Source of the DNA: Gammaproteobacteria bacterium | Lineage (GTDB): Bacteria; Pseudomonadota; Gammaproteobacteria; Steroidobacterales; GCA-2729495 | Reading direction: 5' to 3' | Assembly: GCA_023150055.1 (NCBI GenBank) | Contig: JAKLLP010000020.1 | Coordinates: 1-13,933, forward strand | Length of the DNA: 13,933 nt | Shown here: piece by piece, positions 1-7,145 of the stretch | Numbering within the stretch: position 1 is the first letter of the stretch | Layout: the number at the start of each line of letters is the position of its first letter | Notes under the pieces: model-generated | What the model was told of the DNA's origin: nothing | The model's input: only the letters and a program-made list of their open reading frames with translations | Databases searched by the model: none | Made by a program: the position numbers and the translations under genes

Positions 1-575
1 ATGTCCTCGACCGCATCGCCGTCGAAGTCGTCGTAGACCACCGAGTGATACACGGGCAGGCTGCCGGTGACGATGTCGTGGCGGATCCAGTTCTGGCCGT
101 TCGCGTCGTTTTCCCACCAGGTGAGCGAGCCGCGATTATTGCCGGTGAAGGCATCCCAGAAGAAACCGCCGGGCAGGATGACGTCGGCGCGGCCGTCGCT
201 GTTGATGTCGGCAAGCCCCGCCCGGTTGGGGAAGGTGATGGCGTCGGCGAGGCCGACGATCTCGGTCTTGTTCCAGTTGGCGATCTGGCCGTTCGGCGCG
301 TTGCCGGGCTGGGCGTTCTTGTACAGCGTCACGGTGCCGGCCGCCGGAAAGATCGGACCCGACGGCCCGAACGTGATCTGGCCGAAGGCCGACACCACGA
401 TCTCCGGGCGCGGGTTGTCGGCGACGTTGCCGGCGATCACGAAGGCCGCGCCGGGCACTGCCGCATCGACGGTGGTGCGGACATAATTCGGGTCGGCGGT
501 GGCGGGTCCCGCAACCAGCAGTGCGCAACCGGCCGAAGCCGCGGCGCTGAAACCCCATTTCTCCCCTGTTTTCAC
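1..575 (-). CDS. Secreted FG-GAP/VCBS repeat protein (N-terminal part)
   Basis: The frame opens at a GTG on the minus strand (575-573), with a strong Shine-Dalgarno AGAGGAG eight bases upstream. It stays open for 191 codons to the window edge, so the C-terminus is missing. Residues 1-27 look like a signal peptide: basic start, hydrophobic stretch, then ATA before an Asp. Two calcium-loop-like acidic motifs, DINSDGRAD (about 123-131) and DFDGD (about 183-187), are typical of FG-GAP/VCBS beta-propeller repeats, which occur in exported proteins, sometimes as integrin-like propellers. A tryptophan-rich stretch (LTWWEND, about 151-157) lies between them and is common in this family. Substrate or partner cannot be told. 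It is divergent from the LytTR membrane protein and could share its upstream region. The family call is fairly safe; the role is unknown. Confidence 0.8.
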   Translation of the reverse strand, partial: MKTGEKWGFSAAASAGCALLVAGPATADPNYVRTTVDAAVPGAAFVIAGNVADNPRPEIVVSAFGQITFGPSGPIFPAAGTVTLYKNAQPGNAPNGQIANWNKTEIVGLADAITFPNRAGLADINSDGRADVILPGGFFWDAFTGNNRGSLTWWENDANGQNWIRHDIVTGSLPVYHSVVYDDFDGDAVED

Positions 576-743
576 CTTGTTTACTCCTCTTTATTCAACG
601 ATGACTCGGATTGCGCCGGTAAGCCCCTGTTGTGCATATGCCTCACCGCGGCTCGCGCCGAGGACGACCTGACGACTGTCACAACGGACTTGACCGGCGC
701 CCCCACCAATGCCACGCGCGTTCACGACCCGTGACAGGCACGA

Positions 744-1742
744 ATGGTGCAACTGGCAACGCAAAGTATCCCGTCGCTTCACCCGGGCCCGCTGCGCGGT
801 CGGCGCGGCCCGCAACCGCGCGCGCGCGACTACGGGATTTTTTTCGTGGCGCTGCCGCTGTGCTTCGCGCTCTGGGGCGCGGCCGTCGGCATGGGCCCGA
901 CCCGCACCATGAGCCTCGATGCGGCGCTGCTTTACAACTCAACCCACATCGTCGCCGCCTGGTGGGGCAACGGCGCAGCCTGCCTCGTCGCCGCAGCGCT
1001 GCTGCGCCGCCACCGGCCGCCGCTATGGCTGATCCTGCTGGTCGGGCATGTGCTGGCCTGGCTGCCCCTGTACTTTTTCTACCTGCGTCATTACGCGTAC
1101 TTCAGCAGTCACTTCCACAGCCTGCTCCCCGACGCGCAGCGGCCCGATATCGGCTGGAGCGTCGCCTACGTGCTGCACACGCTGCGTTACTCCACTTTCC
1201 CCTTCCTGGTGATCTGGTTCGGGGCCGTGTACGGCTACCTGTACTGGACCGGCGTCAGGTTCTTCGTGCCGGACGCCGCGCGCGGCAACCCGCGGCCAGC
1301 GCCGGCGCTGGCACCGAGCGTTGACGCGACGCCGGGCGAGGCTGCCGCCGCCGTGCCGCAGATGCCGCCGGTCGTTTCGCTGCAGCCGCGGCGCGAGCCG
1401 CCAGGTTTCCTCAAGGCCAGCCGCCTCGGGCAGGACACCTCGATATGGGCCATCAAGGCCGAGGAGCACTACATCCGCATATGGTCGGCGGCAGGCACCG
1501 ATCTCGTGCGCTACCGCTTCGCCGATGCGATCGCCGAACTCCCGGCGGCGCACGGCAGCAGGATTCATCGATCGTGGTGGATCAACTGGGACAGTGCCGC
1601 GGGCTGGCGCGAGCGCGGCCGCGCGCTCGAGATCACGCTCTGCAACGGGCTGCGCGTGCCGGTGAGCCTGGCCTACAAGGCCGAAGCGCTCGGGCGGCTG
1701 CAGGACGCGTCGCCCGGGACGCGTTCCGGCTCCGGGGGGTGA
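744..1742 (+). CDS. Membrane-anchored LytTR-domain transcriptional regulator
   Basis: A 332-residue protein with four predicted membrane helices (about 30-50, 62-88, 93-114, 147-169), a proline/alanine-rich linker (about 180-220) and a C-terminal LytTR DNA-binding domain (about 222-320). The LytTR match includes IWAIKAEEHYIRIW, the RYRFADAIAEL segment, RIHRSWWIN and NGLRVPVS. LytTR domains bind direct repeats in promoters. Here the usual receiver domain is replaced by a membrane part, so the protein probably senses something at the inner membrane without phosphotransfer (inference). The ATG at 744 has a weak AGG about six bases upstream. The N-terminal 29 residues are basic and poorly conserved-looking, so a start further downstream is possible. 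No partner kinase is visible. Confidence 0.85.
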   Translation: MVQLATQSIPSLHPGPLRGRRGPQPRARDYGIFFVALPLCFALWGAAVGMGPTRTMSLDAALLYNSTHIVAAWWGNGAACLVAAALLRRHRPPLWLILLVGHVLAWLPLYFFYLRHYAYFSSHFHSLLPDAQRPDIGWSVAYVLHTLRYSTFPFLVIWFGAVYGYLYWTGVRFFVPDAARGNPRPAPALAPSVDATPGEAAAAVPQMPPVVSLQPRREPPGFLKASRLGQDTSIWAIKAEEHYIRIWSAAGTDLVRYRFADAIAELPAAHGSRIHRSWWINWDSAAGWRERGRALEITLCNGLRVPVSLAYKAEALGRLQDASPGTRSGSGG

Positions 1743-2116
1743 GGTAAAAAAGAGGTTCTTCGCCCATTGGCGGAGATGCTAGCCGGGGTGTGACCGACGC
1801 GCTGATGGCGGTCAGCGCGACCGATGGACCGCCCTTGCGGCGGGAGGTCTCCGCTGTCGCTCCCGCCGTGGTTTGTCGATACTCGCTTTGTCCAGAGATT
1901 TCTGCCTCCGAGCGGCGCGGAGAGCCTTGACAGCCATGACCGCCCTTGCGGCGGGACGTCCGCGCCGTCGCTCCCGTCCTCGTTCATCGATACTCGCTTT
2001 GGGCGCGGACGCCCGCCTCCGGGCGGTCCGGAGGTGTCAGTCGTCAACGTATGGGTGGACCGCCACAGCCAGCCAGCGACACGCCGACCCGCATCCCCGC
2101 CAATGGGCGACGAACC
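1743..2116. repeat. Gene-free stretch: tandem repeat inside an inverted repeat
   Basis: No convincing gene lies between the two convergent stop codons here. Two tandem copies of about 111 bp start at 1827 and 1938. About 70 of the first 90 positions agree by my count, with fixed blocks GACCGCCCTTGCGGCGGGA and CGATACTCGCTTTG. They are bracketed by an imperfect inverted repeat: the left arm 1754-1812 reads GGTTCTTCGCCCATTGGCGG, and the right arm 2056-2116 gives nearly the same when read on the minus strand. Both outer edges touch A-runs (1746-1751 and 2117-2124). It resembles a small non-autonomous palindromic element. Open frames on both strands are repetitive and look like composition artefacts. 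Confidence 0.7.
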
Positions 2117-2148
2117 AAAAAAAACCGGCGGCCTCGCAGCCGCCGGTT
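2117..2148 (-). terminator. Rho-independent terminator of the secreted-protein gene
   Basis: On the minus strand a perfect 10-bp stem AACCGGCGGC/GCCGCCGGTT (arms 2139-2148 and 2123-2132) with a six-base loop is followed by eight T residues (A-run 2117-2124 on the plus strand). It starts about 23 bases past the TAA of the minus-strand gene, a textbook position. Confidence 0.92.
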
Positions 2149-2171
2149 CTTCTACGCTCTTGTCGCCTGTC

Positions 2172-3023
2172 TTACGGACCCGTCGGCAGGACCGGCACTT
2201 CCACCTCGCCCGTCAGCGCGGCGCGGACATACTCCGGCGCCGGCAGGTGGCAGTAGCGCACGCCCCACTTGCGCGGCTGGCAGAAGCTCGGCAGCGGCAC
2301 ACCCGGCGGGAGACTGCCGGCGATGCCATTGCAGGCGAAAATCGCCCCGGCCGGATGCGGCTCGACGATCAGCGCGCTCGCCTTGACGTGCAGCGGGCCG
2401 CCCACCTCGGTGCGGTAGAGCACCGGGTACGGGTGGTCCGGGAAACCAGCCGTCCAGGCAAATCCCGCGGTGTCGACCTGGTCCGCGTCGAACTGCACCG
2501 CATCGTCGATGATGTCTTCCTTGTCACCGTCCACGACGACCGATGCCACTTCGGGATTGGTCAGGCTGGCGACGACATTGTCGACAATCTCCTGCGTGAC
2601 GGCGCTGCACGCCTGGTCCACCGCGCCGAGACCCGGGATCGTGGCATTGAGGTAGGCCGCATTCTTCATCTTGCAGGAGACGACCTGCGGATAGTCGCGA
2701 TTGCCGGTGCCATACAGACCGTAGATGACGTGCTGCTGGCTGGTCAGCGGCAGGTTCGGCGCTTGTTCCGGCGTGTAGCTGAGCGGCGGGAAGAAGCCGA
2801 CGACCGAGTACGGTGCCGCATCCGACTGCACGAAGGCGTTCCACTCCGACTGGATCACGTTGTTCACGTCGAGGCTGGTCGACGTGACGATCTGTTGGGC
2901 ATCGCCACAAATCGCGTTGACGGCCGCTGTCGAGTACAGGTGGCCGCGAGCCAGCCCGGCGCTGGCACTGGCGGACACCAGCGCAAGCGCGGCGGACAGG
3001 CCGGTCACAACAATCTTTTTCAT
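2172..3023 (-). CDS. Secreted protein of unknown function with six cysteines
   Basis: I do not recognise this 283-residue protein. The first 22 residues are a clear signal peptide (MKKIVV, hydrophobic core, ending SASASA), so it is exported. The mature part has six cysteines (C39, C117, C139, C231, C248, C258), which could pair as disulfides in the periplasm or outside the cell. An acidic stretch near 165-183 includes VVVDGDKEDIIDD. The middle has aromatic/proline motifs such as SVVGFFPPLSYTPEQ. I chose the ATG at 3023 over the one six bases upstream, because GGAG then sits nine bases before the start instead of three. It stands alone, with a strong terminator just downstream and a divergent NRPS-like gene upstream. 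Confidence 0.85.
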   Translation of the reverse strand: MKKIVVTGLSAALALVSASASAGLARGHLYSTAAVNAICGDAQQIVTSTSLDVNNVIQSEWNAFVQSDAAPYSVVGFFPPLSYTPEQAPNLPLTSQQHVIYGLYGTGNRDYPQVVSCKMKNAAYLNATIPGLGAVDQACSAVTQEIVDNVVASLTNPEVASVVVDGDKEDIIDDAVQFDADQVDTAGFAWTAGFPDHPYPVLYRTEVGGPLHVKASALIVEPHPAGAIFACNGIAGSLPPGVPLPSFCQPRKWGVRYCHLPAPEYVRAALTGEVEVPVLPTGP

Positions 3024-3226
3024 GCTCATTGACTCCCTGGATAATGAATTCGCGTGTTGATTGGGGGGATGAATCTTGCCTTATGCGCTCGACGTTTTTC
3101 ACGCCGCGTCACAGGAAACCGCAACGCGGCTGCGCCACACGAATGCCGGCCCGATCGGCGCCCTGAGGACTGGCCCGCCTGCATCCGCAGGCCCACCCGA
3201 TTGCCGACCCCTACCGGTACCCGGGG

Positions 3227-3241
3227 CTGCTACGCTTGCCG
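3227..3241 (+). promoter_or_regulatory. Candidate extended -10 promoter for the NRPS-like gene
   Basis: TGCTACGCT fits an extended -10 (TG, one base, TACGCT at 3231-3236), about 60 bases before the NRPS-like start. No good -35 is present at normal spacing. The same 15 bases, CTGCTACGCTTGCCG, recur upstream of the nitroreductase gene, which supports a shared promoter type. Confidence 0.4.
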
Positions 3242-3302
3242 GACGGAAATTAGGGGACAGATCCGAGATGTGCCGCTAATGTTCACAGATCGACCCTAAC
3301 CG

Positions 3303-5939
3303 ATGAGCGAATCCTCGCTCGCCCGGCGATTCGACGAGATCGTCCGGCGCCACGCCGGCCGGGTCGCCGTCGAGGCAGCGACAGGTCCGGTAACCTACGC
3401 CGAGCTCGACGCGACGGCCAACCGGATCGCGCGCGCCGTGCTGGACCACCGCGGCGAGGGCCCGGAGCCCGTGGCAGTCCTCATGGGCCGCGAGCTGCCT
3501 GATATCGCGGCCATCGTCGCGCTCGCCAAGGCGGGCAAAGCGTGGGTGCCGCTTGATCCCGAGCAGCCGCCGCGGCGGCTCGCGGAACTGCTGAGCCAAT
3601 GCCGGCCCGGGCTGCTGCTCGCGGTCCGGCGGCACGCAGCACTGGCACGCATGGTGGCTGGCACCAACTGCGACGTGCTCGACCTCGACGCGCTCGACGG
3701 CGGCGACGAGGAGGTGCAGGGCACTGCCGGCAGCGACACGCCTGCCTACATCATTTACACCTCGGGCTCGACGGGCCGACCGAAGGGAGTCGTCCACAGT
3801 CATGCAGGCCTGCTTCACCAGGTGATGCGGCATACCCACGCCCTGACGCTGGGTCCGGAAGACCGCATTACGATGCTCGGCTCGCCGGGCGCCGCACAGG
3901 CGAACACGCAACTTTGGGCGACGCTTCTCAACGGTGCCACGCTCTATCCGCGTGATCTGCGACAGGAAGGGCTGGGAGACCTCGCCGGGTGGCTCGCGCA
4001 TCACCGCATCACCTGCTTCCGCTCCAGCGCGACGCTCTTCCGGCACTGGGCGACCCACCTGCCGGCCGGCGCCTGCCCGGACCTGCGCCTCGTGGCCATC
4101 GGCGGCGAGACCGTGTATCGCGCCGACGTCGAGTTGCATCGTGCGCGGTTCCCGCGCGGGTGCCGCCTGGTCAATGCGCTCTCCAGCACGGAGACCGGCA
4201 CGGTATGCATGCACGTGCTCCAACACGACACCCCCGTGCAGGGCCACGTCGTGCCGGTGGGCCGTCCCCTGGCGGACGTGGCCCTGCGCCTGCTCGACGC
4301 AGCCGGTGCCGAGGTACCTGCCGGCACCACGGGCGAGATCGAGGTCGGCAGTCGCGGCATCGCGCTGGGTTACTGGACCCGCGACGGCCTCGACGCCCGG
4401 GAGTTCCCGGCCGACGCCCGCGACCCGGCGGTGCGCAGGCACCGGCTTGGCGATTTCGGGCGGTGGCTGGCCGACGGCTTACTGCTGCATCTCGGGCGCA
4501 TGGACAGCGTGGTCAAGATCGCGGGCCACCGGGTGGACGCCAGCGAAGTGGAGCGCGCGCTCTGCGAGGCAGAAGGCGTAGCGCAGGCGGCGGTCATCGG
4601 GCGCGACGACAGCCTCGGCGACACACAGCTCGTCGGCTGCATCGTCCCGGCCATCGATCCGCCGCCAGCCCGTGCCACGCTGCGCGGCTTCCTGCAGCAG
4701 CGCCTGCCGGCCCACATGATTCCCGCCCACTTCGAGTTCGTGGCCCGGCTGCCGCTCACCGCCAGCGGCAAGCCGGACCGCGAGGCGCTCCATGGTCTTG
4801 CGGCTGCGTGGACCGCGCAGGGCGCCCGGGGCGGACGGCTGGGCATGCTCGGCGTACAGTTCGGCGTGATCTGGGAAGATCTGCTCGGCATCACCGGCAT
4901 CGGACCGGACGACGATTTCGTCGACCTCGGCGGCAACTCGCTCCTGGCCATGGAGATGCTGCTGCGGGTCGAGCGCGCCTGCGGCCGCCGGCTCCGGCCT
5001 TCGCAACTCCTCGGCGGACCGCTCACCATCGGCCGCATGGTCGAACAGCTGATGGCCGACGGGCAAGCAGACCTAGGCGAGCCGCTCGTCCCCGTGCAGA
5101 CCGGCAACACGCGCCGCCCGCTCTTCTTCCTGCACGGCGACCACGAGAATGGCGGCTTGTACTGTCACGCCCTTGCGCGTCAGCTCGGTTCCGACCAGCC
5201 CTTCTACGCCGTGACGCCCCACGGCCTCGACGGCGACGCGCTACCGTGGCGCATCGAGGACATGGCCCGGGACCGCCTCACGGCGATCCGCGCGGTCCAG
5301 CCGCGGGGTCCCTACCAACTCGGCGGCTTCTGCACCGGCGGCATGGTCGCTGTCGAGATGACGCGCCAGCTGGAGGCACAGGGCGAACGGGTCGATATCC
5401 TGCTGCTGGTGGACGCGGCATTCGACAACGCGCCGCTCGTCAACCGCCTCGCCAGCCGGGCGATGCGGGTGCTGGCACGCGCGCTGCGCTGGGACGAGCC
5501 GACGCGGCGGCGGCGGTTCCTGCGACTGCGCGAGGCGCTCGGCCACTATCGCGCGAGCGGGCAGGCCGGGCCGTGGGGCCGCACGCGCTGGGTCATCACC
5601 AAGCTGAAGGGCCTGGCGGGCCGGCTCACGGCAGCGCCACCGCCGGCAGACTCCGCGCCAGCGCCGACACCGGGAGCGAGCGCGTTCGACGCACACATCG
5701 CCCGGCATGAAAGCTACAGGGCGCGGCGACACGACTACCTCGCCGGTCGCGTGCGAGCGCCGATCGCGATTTTCCGCAGCGACTACCTGCAGGCCCAGCC
5801 GCCGGGCGCGGGCTGGACGGGTCTCGCGCCGCGCGTGGCCGAGCAGTCGATCGCAGCCTCGCACCAGGACACGCTCACCCGGCACGTGGACGTCCTGGCC
5901 GCATGGATGAAGCCCTGGCTGGCGCCCCCCGGGCCGTGA
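3303..5939 (+). CDS. NRPS-like A-T-TE enzyme with cysteine thioesterase
   Basis: An 878-residue, three-domain enzyme with no condensation domain. The adenylation domain (about 1-500) has core motif A3 (IIYTSGSTGRPKG, 150-162), an A5-like NALSSTETG (291-299), A7/A8 (RLGDFGRW through GRMDSVVKIAGHRVD) and the A10 lysine K490 (LTASGKPDR). The carrier domain (about 515-585) has the phosphopantetheine serine S546 in DLGGNSL. The thioesterase (about 604-870) has its nucleophile elbow as GGFCTGG, so C677 replaces the usual serine; D704 (LLVDA) and H854 (SHQDTL) would complete the triad. At the position of the conserved aspartate that binds the amino group of amino-acid substrates (usual FDxS motif) the sequence is GAAQANTQLW, so an acid without an alpha-amine is likely (inference). 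Product unknown. A 120-base gap separates it from the dehydrogenase-like gene on the same strand. Confidence 0.92.
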   Translation: MSESSLARRFDEIVRRHAGRVAVEAATGPVTYAELDATANRIARAVLDHRGEGPEPVAVLMGRELPDIAAIVALAKAGKAWVPLDPEQPPRRLAELLSQCRPGLLLAVRRHAALARMVAGTNCDVLDLDALDGGDEEVQGTAGSDTPAYIIYTSGSTGRPKGVVHSHAGLLHQVMRHTHALTLGPEDRITMLGSPGAAQANTQLWATLLNGATLYPRDLRQEGLGDLAGWLAHHRITCFRSSATLFRHWATHLPAGACPDLRLVAIGGETVYRADVELHRARFPRGCRLVNALSSTETGTVCMHVLQHDTPVQGHVVPVGRPLADVALRLLDAAGAEVPAGTTGEIEVGSRGIALGYWTRDGLDAREFPADARDPAVRRHRLGDFGRWLADGLLLHLGRMDSVVKIAGHRVDASEVERALCEAEGVAQAAVIGRDDSLGDTQLVGCIVPAIDPPPARATLRGFLQQRLPAHMIPAHFEFVARLPLTASGKPDREALHGLAAAWTAQGARGGRLGMLGVQFGVIWEDLLGITGIGPDDDFVDLGGNSLLAMEMLLRVERACGRRLRPSQLLGGPLTIGRMVEQLMADGQADLGEPLVPVQTGNTRRPLFFLHGDHENGGLYCHALARQLGSDQPFYAVTPHGLDGDALPWRIEDMARDRLTAIRAVQPRGPYQLGGFCTGGMVAVEMTRQLEAQGERVDILLLVDAAFDNAPLVNRLASRAMRVLARALRWDEPTRRRRFLRLREALGHYRASGQAGPWGRTRWVITKLKGLAGRLTAAPPPADSAPAPTPGASAFDAHIARHESYRARRHDYLAGRVRAPIAIFRSDYLQAQPPGAGWTGLAPRVAEQSIAASHQDTLTRHVDVLAAWMKPWLAPPGP

Positions 5940-6004
5940 TGGCGCTGCATGCGTGCGGCCCGATTGTGCGAGCCCCATCAAGCCAGCACCGGCCCCCGGG
6001 GCAT

Positions 6005-6010
6005 TAGAAT
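6005..6010 (+). promoter_or_regulatory. Possible -10 element before the dehydrogenase-like gene
   Basis: TAGAAT lies 50 bases before the GTG taken as the dehydrogenase start, and seven bases before an ATG at 6017 in another frame. No clear -35 is seen. It is weak evidence for a separate promoter in the 120-base gap after the NRPS-like gene. Confidence 0.25.
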
Positions 6011-6059
6011 CGGCTGATGACGATGAGTCTCACAGACTTGCCTGCCGCCCTGGCGCCGC

Positions 6060-7145
6060 GTGTGCTGGATCGCCGTGTGCCTGCGCCTCCTCGAGGTCAT
6101 CAGCGCGACGACTGGCTGCCGCTTCGAGATCCGGCACGGTGGCAGGATCGGCCTCGACGCCGAGCGCGAGAGCGGCGCGGTGTTGACACCCGCGGTGGTG
6201 GATTTCTGCCGCGACGTCTTCGCCGCGCAGGGCGCGATACTCTGCGGGCCGGGGGGCGGACGCTTCGTGTACGAGCTGCGCGCCCGCTTCGACCTCTTCT
6301 GCAAGCTCGCGCCGCTGCGGCCGCTGCTGGCGCTGCGCGGCACCGGCGTGATGCGGCCCGAGGCCGTGCGCGACGTGGATATCCTCGTCGTGCGCGAGAA
6401 CGCGGGCGGGCTCTACCTCGGCGACTCCGGCTCGGAGCACGTCGATGGCCGCTACCGCGCCTGGCAGCGCTTCCACTATTGCGAAACCGAGGTGGACCGG
6501 CTGCTCAGTCTGGCGATCCGCGCTGCCGGCCTGCGCCGCGGACAGCTATGCGTCGTCACCAAGCCCGCGGGCGTGCCAGGCATCAGCGCGCTGTGGCGCG
6601 CGCGTGCCGAGCAACTCGCCCGCGGTTCAGGCGTGACACTGCGCTTCATGGAGATCGATACCGCGTGCTACCAGCTCGTCGCCGACGCCCGTCGTTTCGA
6701 CGTCGTGGCCGCGCCCAACCTGTTCGGCGATGTGCTCGCGGACGGCGCCGGCGTGCTGCTCGGCTCCCGCGGCCTGTGCTACTCGGCAAACTTCACGGAG
6801 CGCGGCGACGCCGTGTATCAGACCGGCCACGGCGCCGCCTACGATCTCGCTGGCAGCGACCGCGCCAACCCGGGTGGCCAGGTCCTGTCGCTCGCGATGA
6901 TGCTGGGGGAGAGCTTCGCCCGCCCGGACCTGCGCGACGCTGTCGGCGGCGCGCTCGAGGACACCTTCGCGGCCGGCTGGCGCACAGCGGACGTCATGAG
7001 CGACGGCTGCCGCTGTATCGGCACGCGGGAACTCGGCGACCGCATCGCAGCCGCGCTCGCGTCGCGGCTGAGGGCGGTACCGGTCCCCGCCGGCGTGGCA
7101 GCGGTAGCCCCGCAACGGGAGTCACACGCCCGCAGCCTCCGATGA
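6060..7145 (+). CDS. Isocitrate/isopropylmalate dehydrogenase-family protein, N-terminus abnormal
   Basis: The 361 residues match the decarboxylating 2-hydroxyacid dehydrogenase fold (LeuB/Icd/tartrate dehydrogenase family), which oxidises a malate-type substrate with NAD(P) to a 2-oxo acid plus CO2. Visible are substrate-arginine positions R76, R87 and R112 (VRENAGG), Y119, K168, D200 and the metal aspartates D224 and D228 in NLFGDVLAD. The nucleotide loop is HGAAYDLAGSDRANP (257-271). The family's opening GDGIGPEV motif is absent: the frame goes straight into CLRLLEV, and the GTG at 6060 has no ribosome binding site. An ATG-started frame at 6017 ends in APRVL, just where the motif should begin, so a small frame-shifting deletion or sequence error is likely. 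The gene may be inactive. Its stop overlaps the next start (ATGA). The exact substrate is unknown. Confidence 0.75.
   Translation: MCWIAVCLRLLEVISATTGCRFEIRHGGRIGLDAERESGAVLTPAVVDFCRDVFAAQGAILCGPGGGRFVYELRARFDLFCKLAPLRPLLALRGTGVMRPEAVRDVDILVVRENAGGLYLGDSGSEHVDGRYRAWQRFHYCETEVDRLLSLAIRAAGLRRGQLCVVTKPAGVPGISALWRARAEQLARGSGVTLRFMEIDTACYQLVADARRFDVVAAPNLFGDVLADGAGVLLGSRGLCYSANFTERGDAVYQTGHGAAYDLAGSDRANPGGQVLSLAMMLGESFARPDLRDAVGGALEDTFAAGWRTADVMSDGCRCIGTRELGDRIAAALASRLRAVPVPAGVAAVAPQRESHARSLR

Noticed and set aside
1824..3032. 402-codon plus-strand frame across the repeat region and the secreted-protein gene
   Set aside because: It is antisense to a gene with a clear signal peptide, ribosome binding site and terminator, and its own product has no recognisable domain.
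3245..3290. TTAGGGGACAGATCCGAGAT, which recalls sequences seen near REP-associated transposase genes
   Set aside because: No transposase, inverted partner or second copy is present in the window, and the resemblance is from memory only.
6017..7141. N-terminal extension of the isochorismatase-like protein into a 568-residue fusion
   Set aside because: The part before 7142 is arginine-rich low-complexity sequence overlapping the well-supported dehydrogenase frame. Only its first few codons may be the displaced dehydrogenase start.
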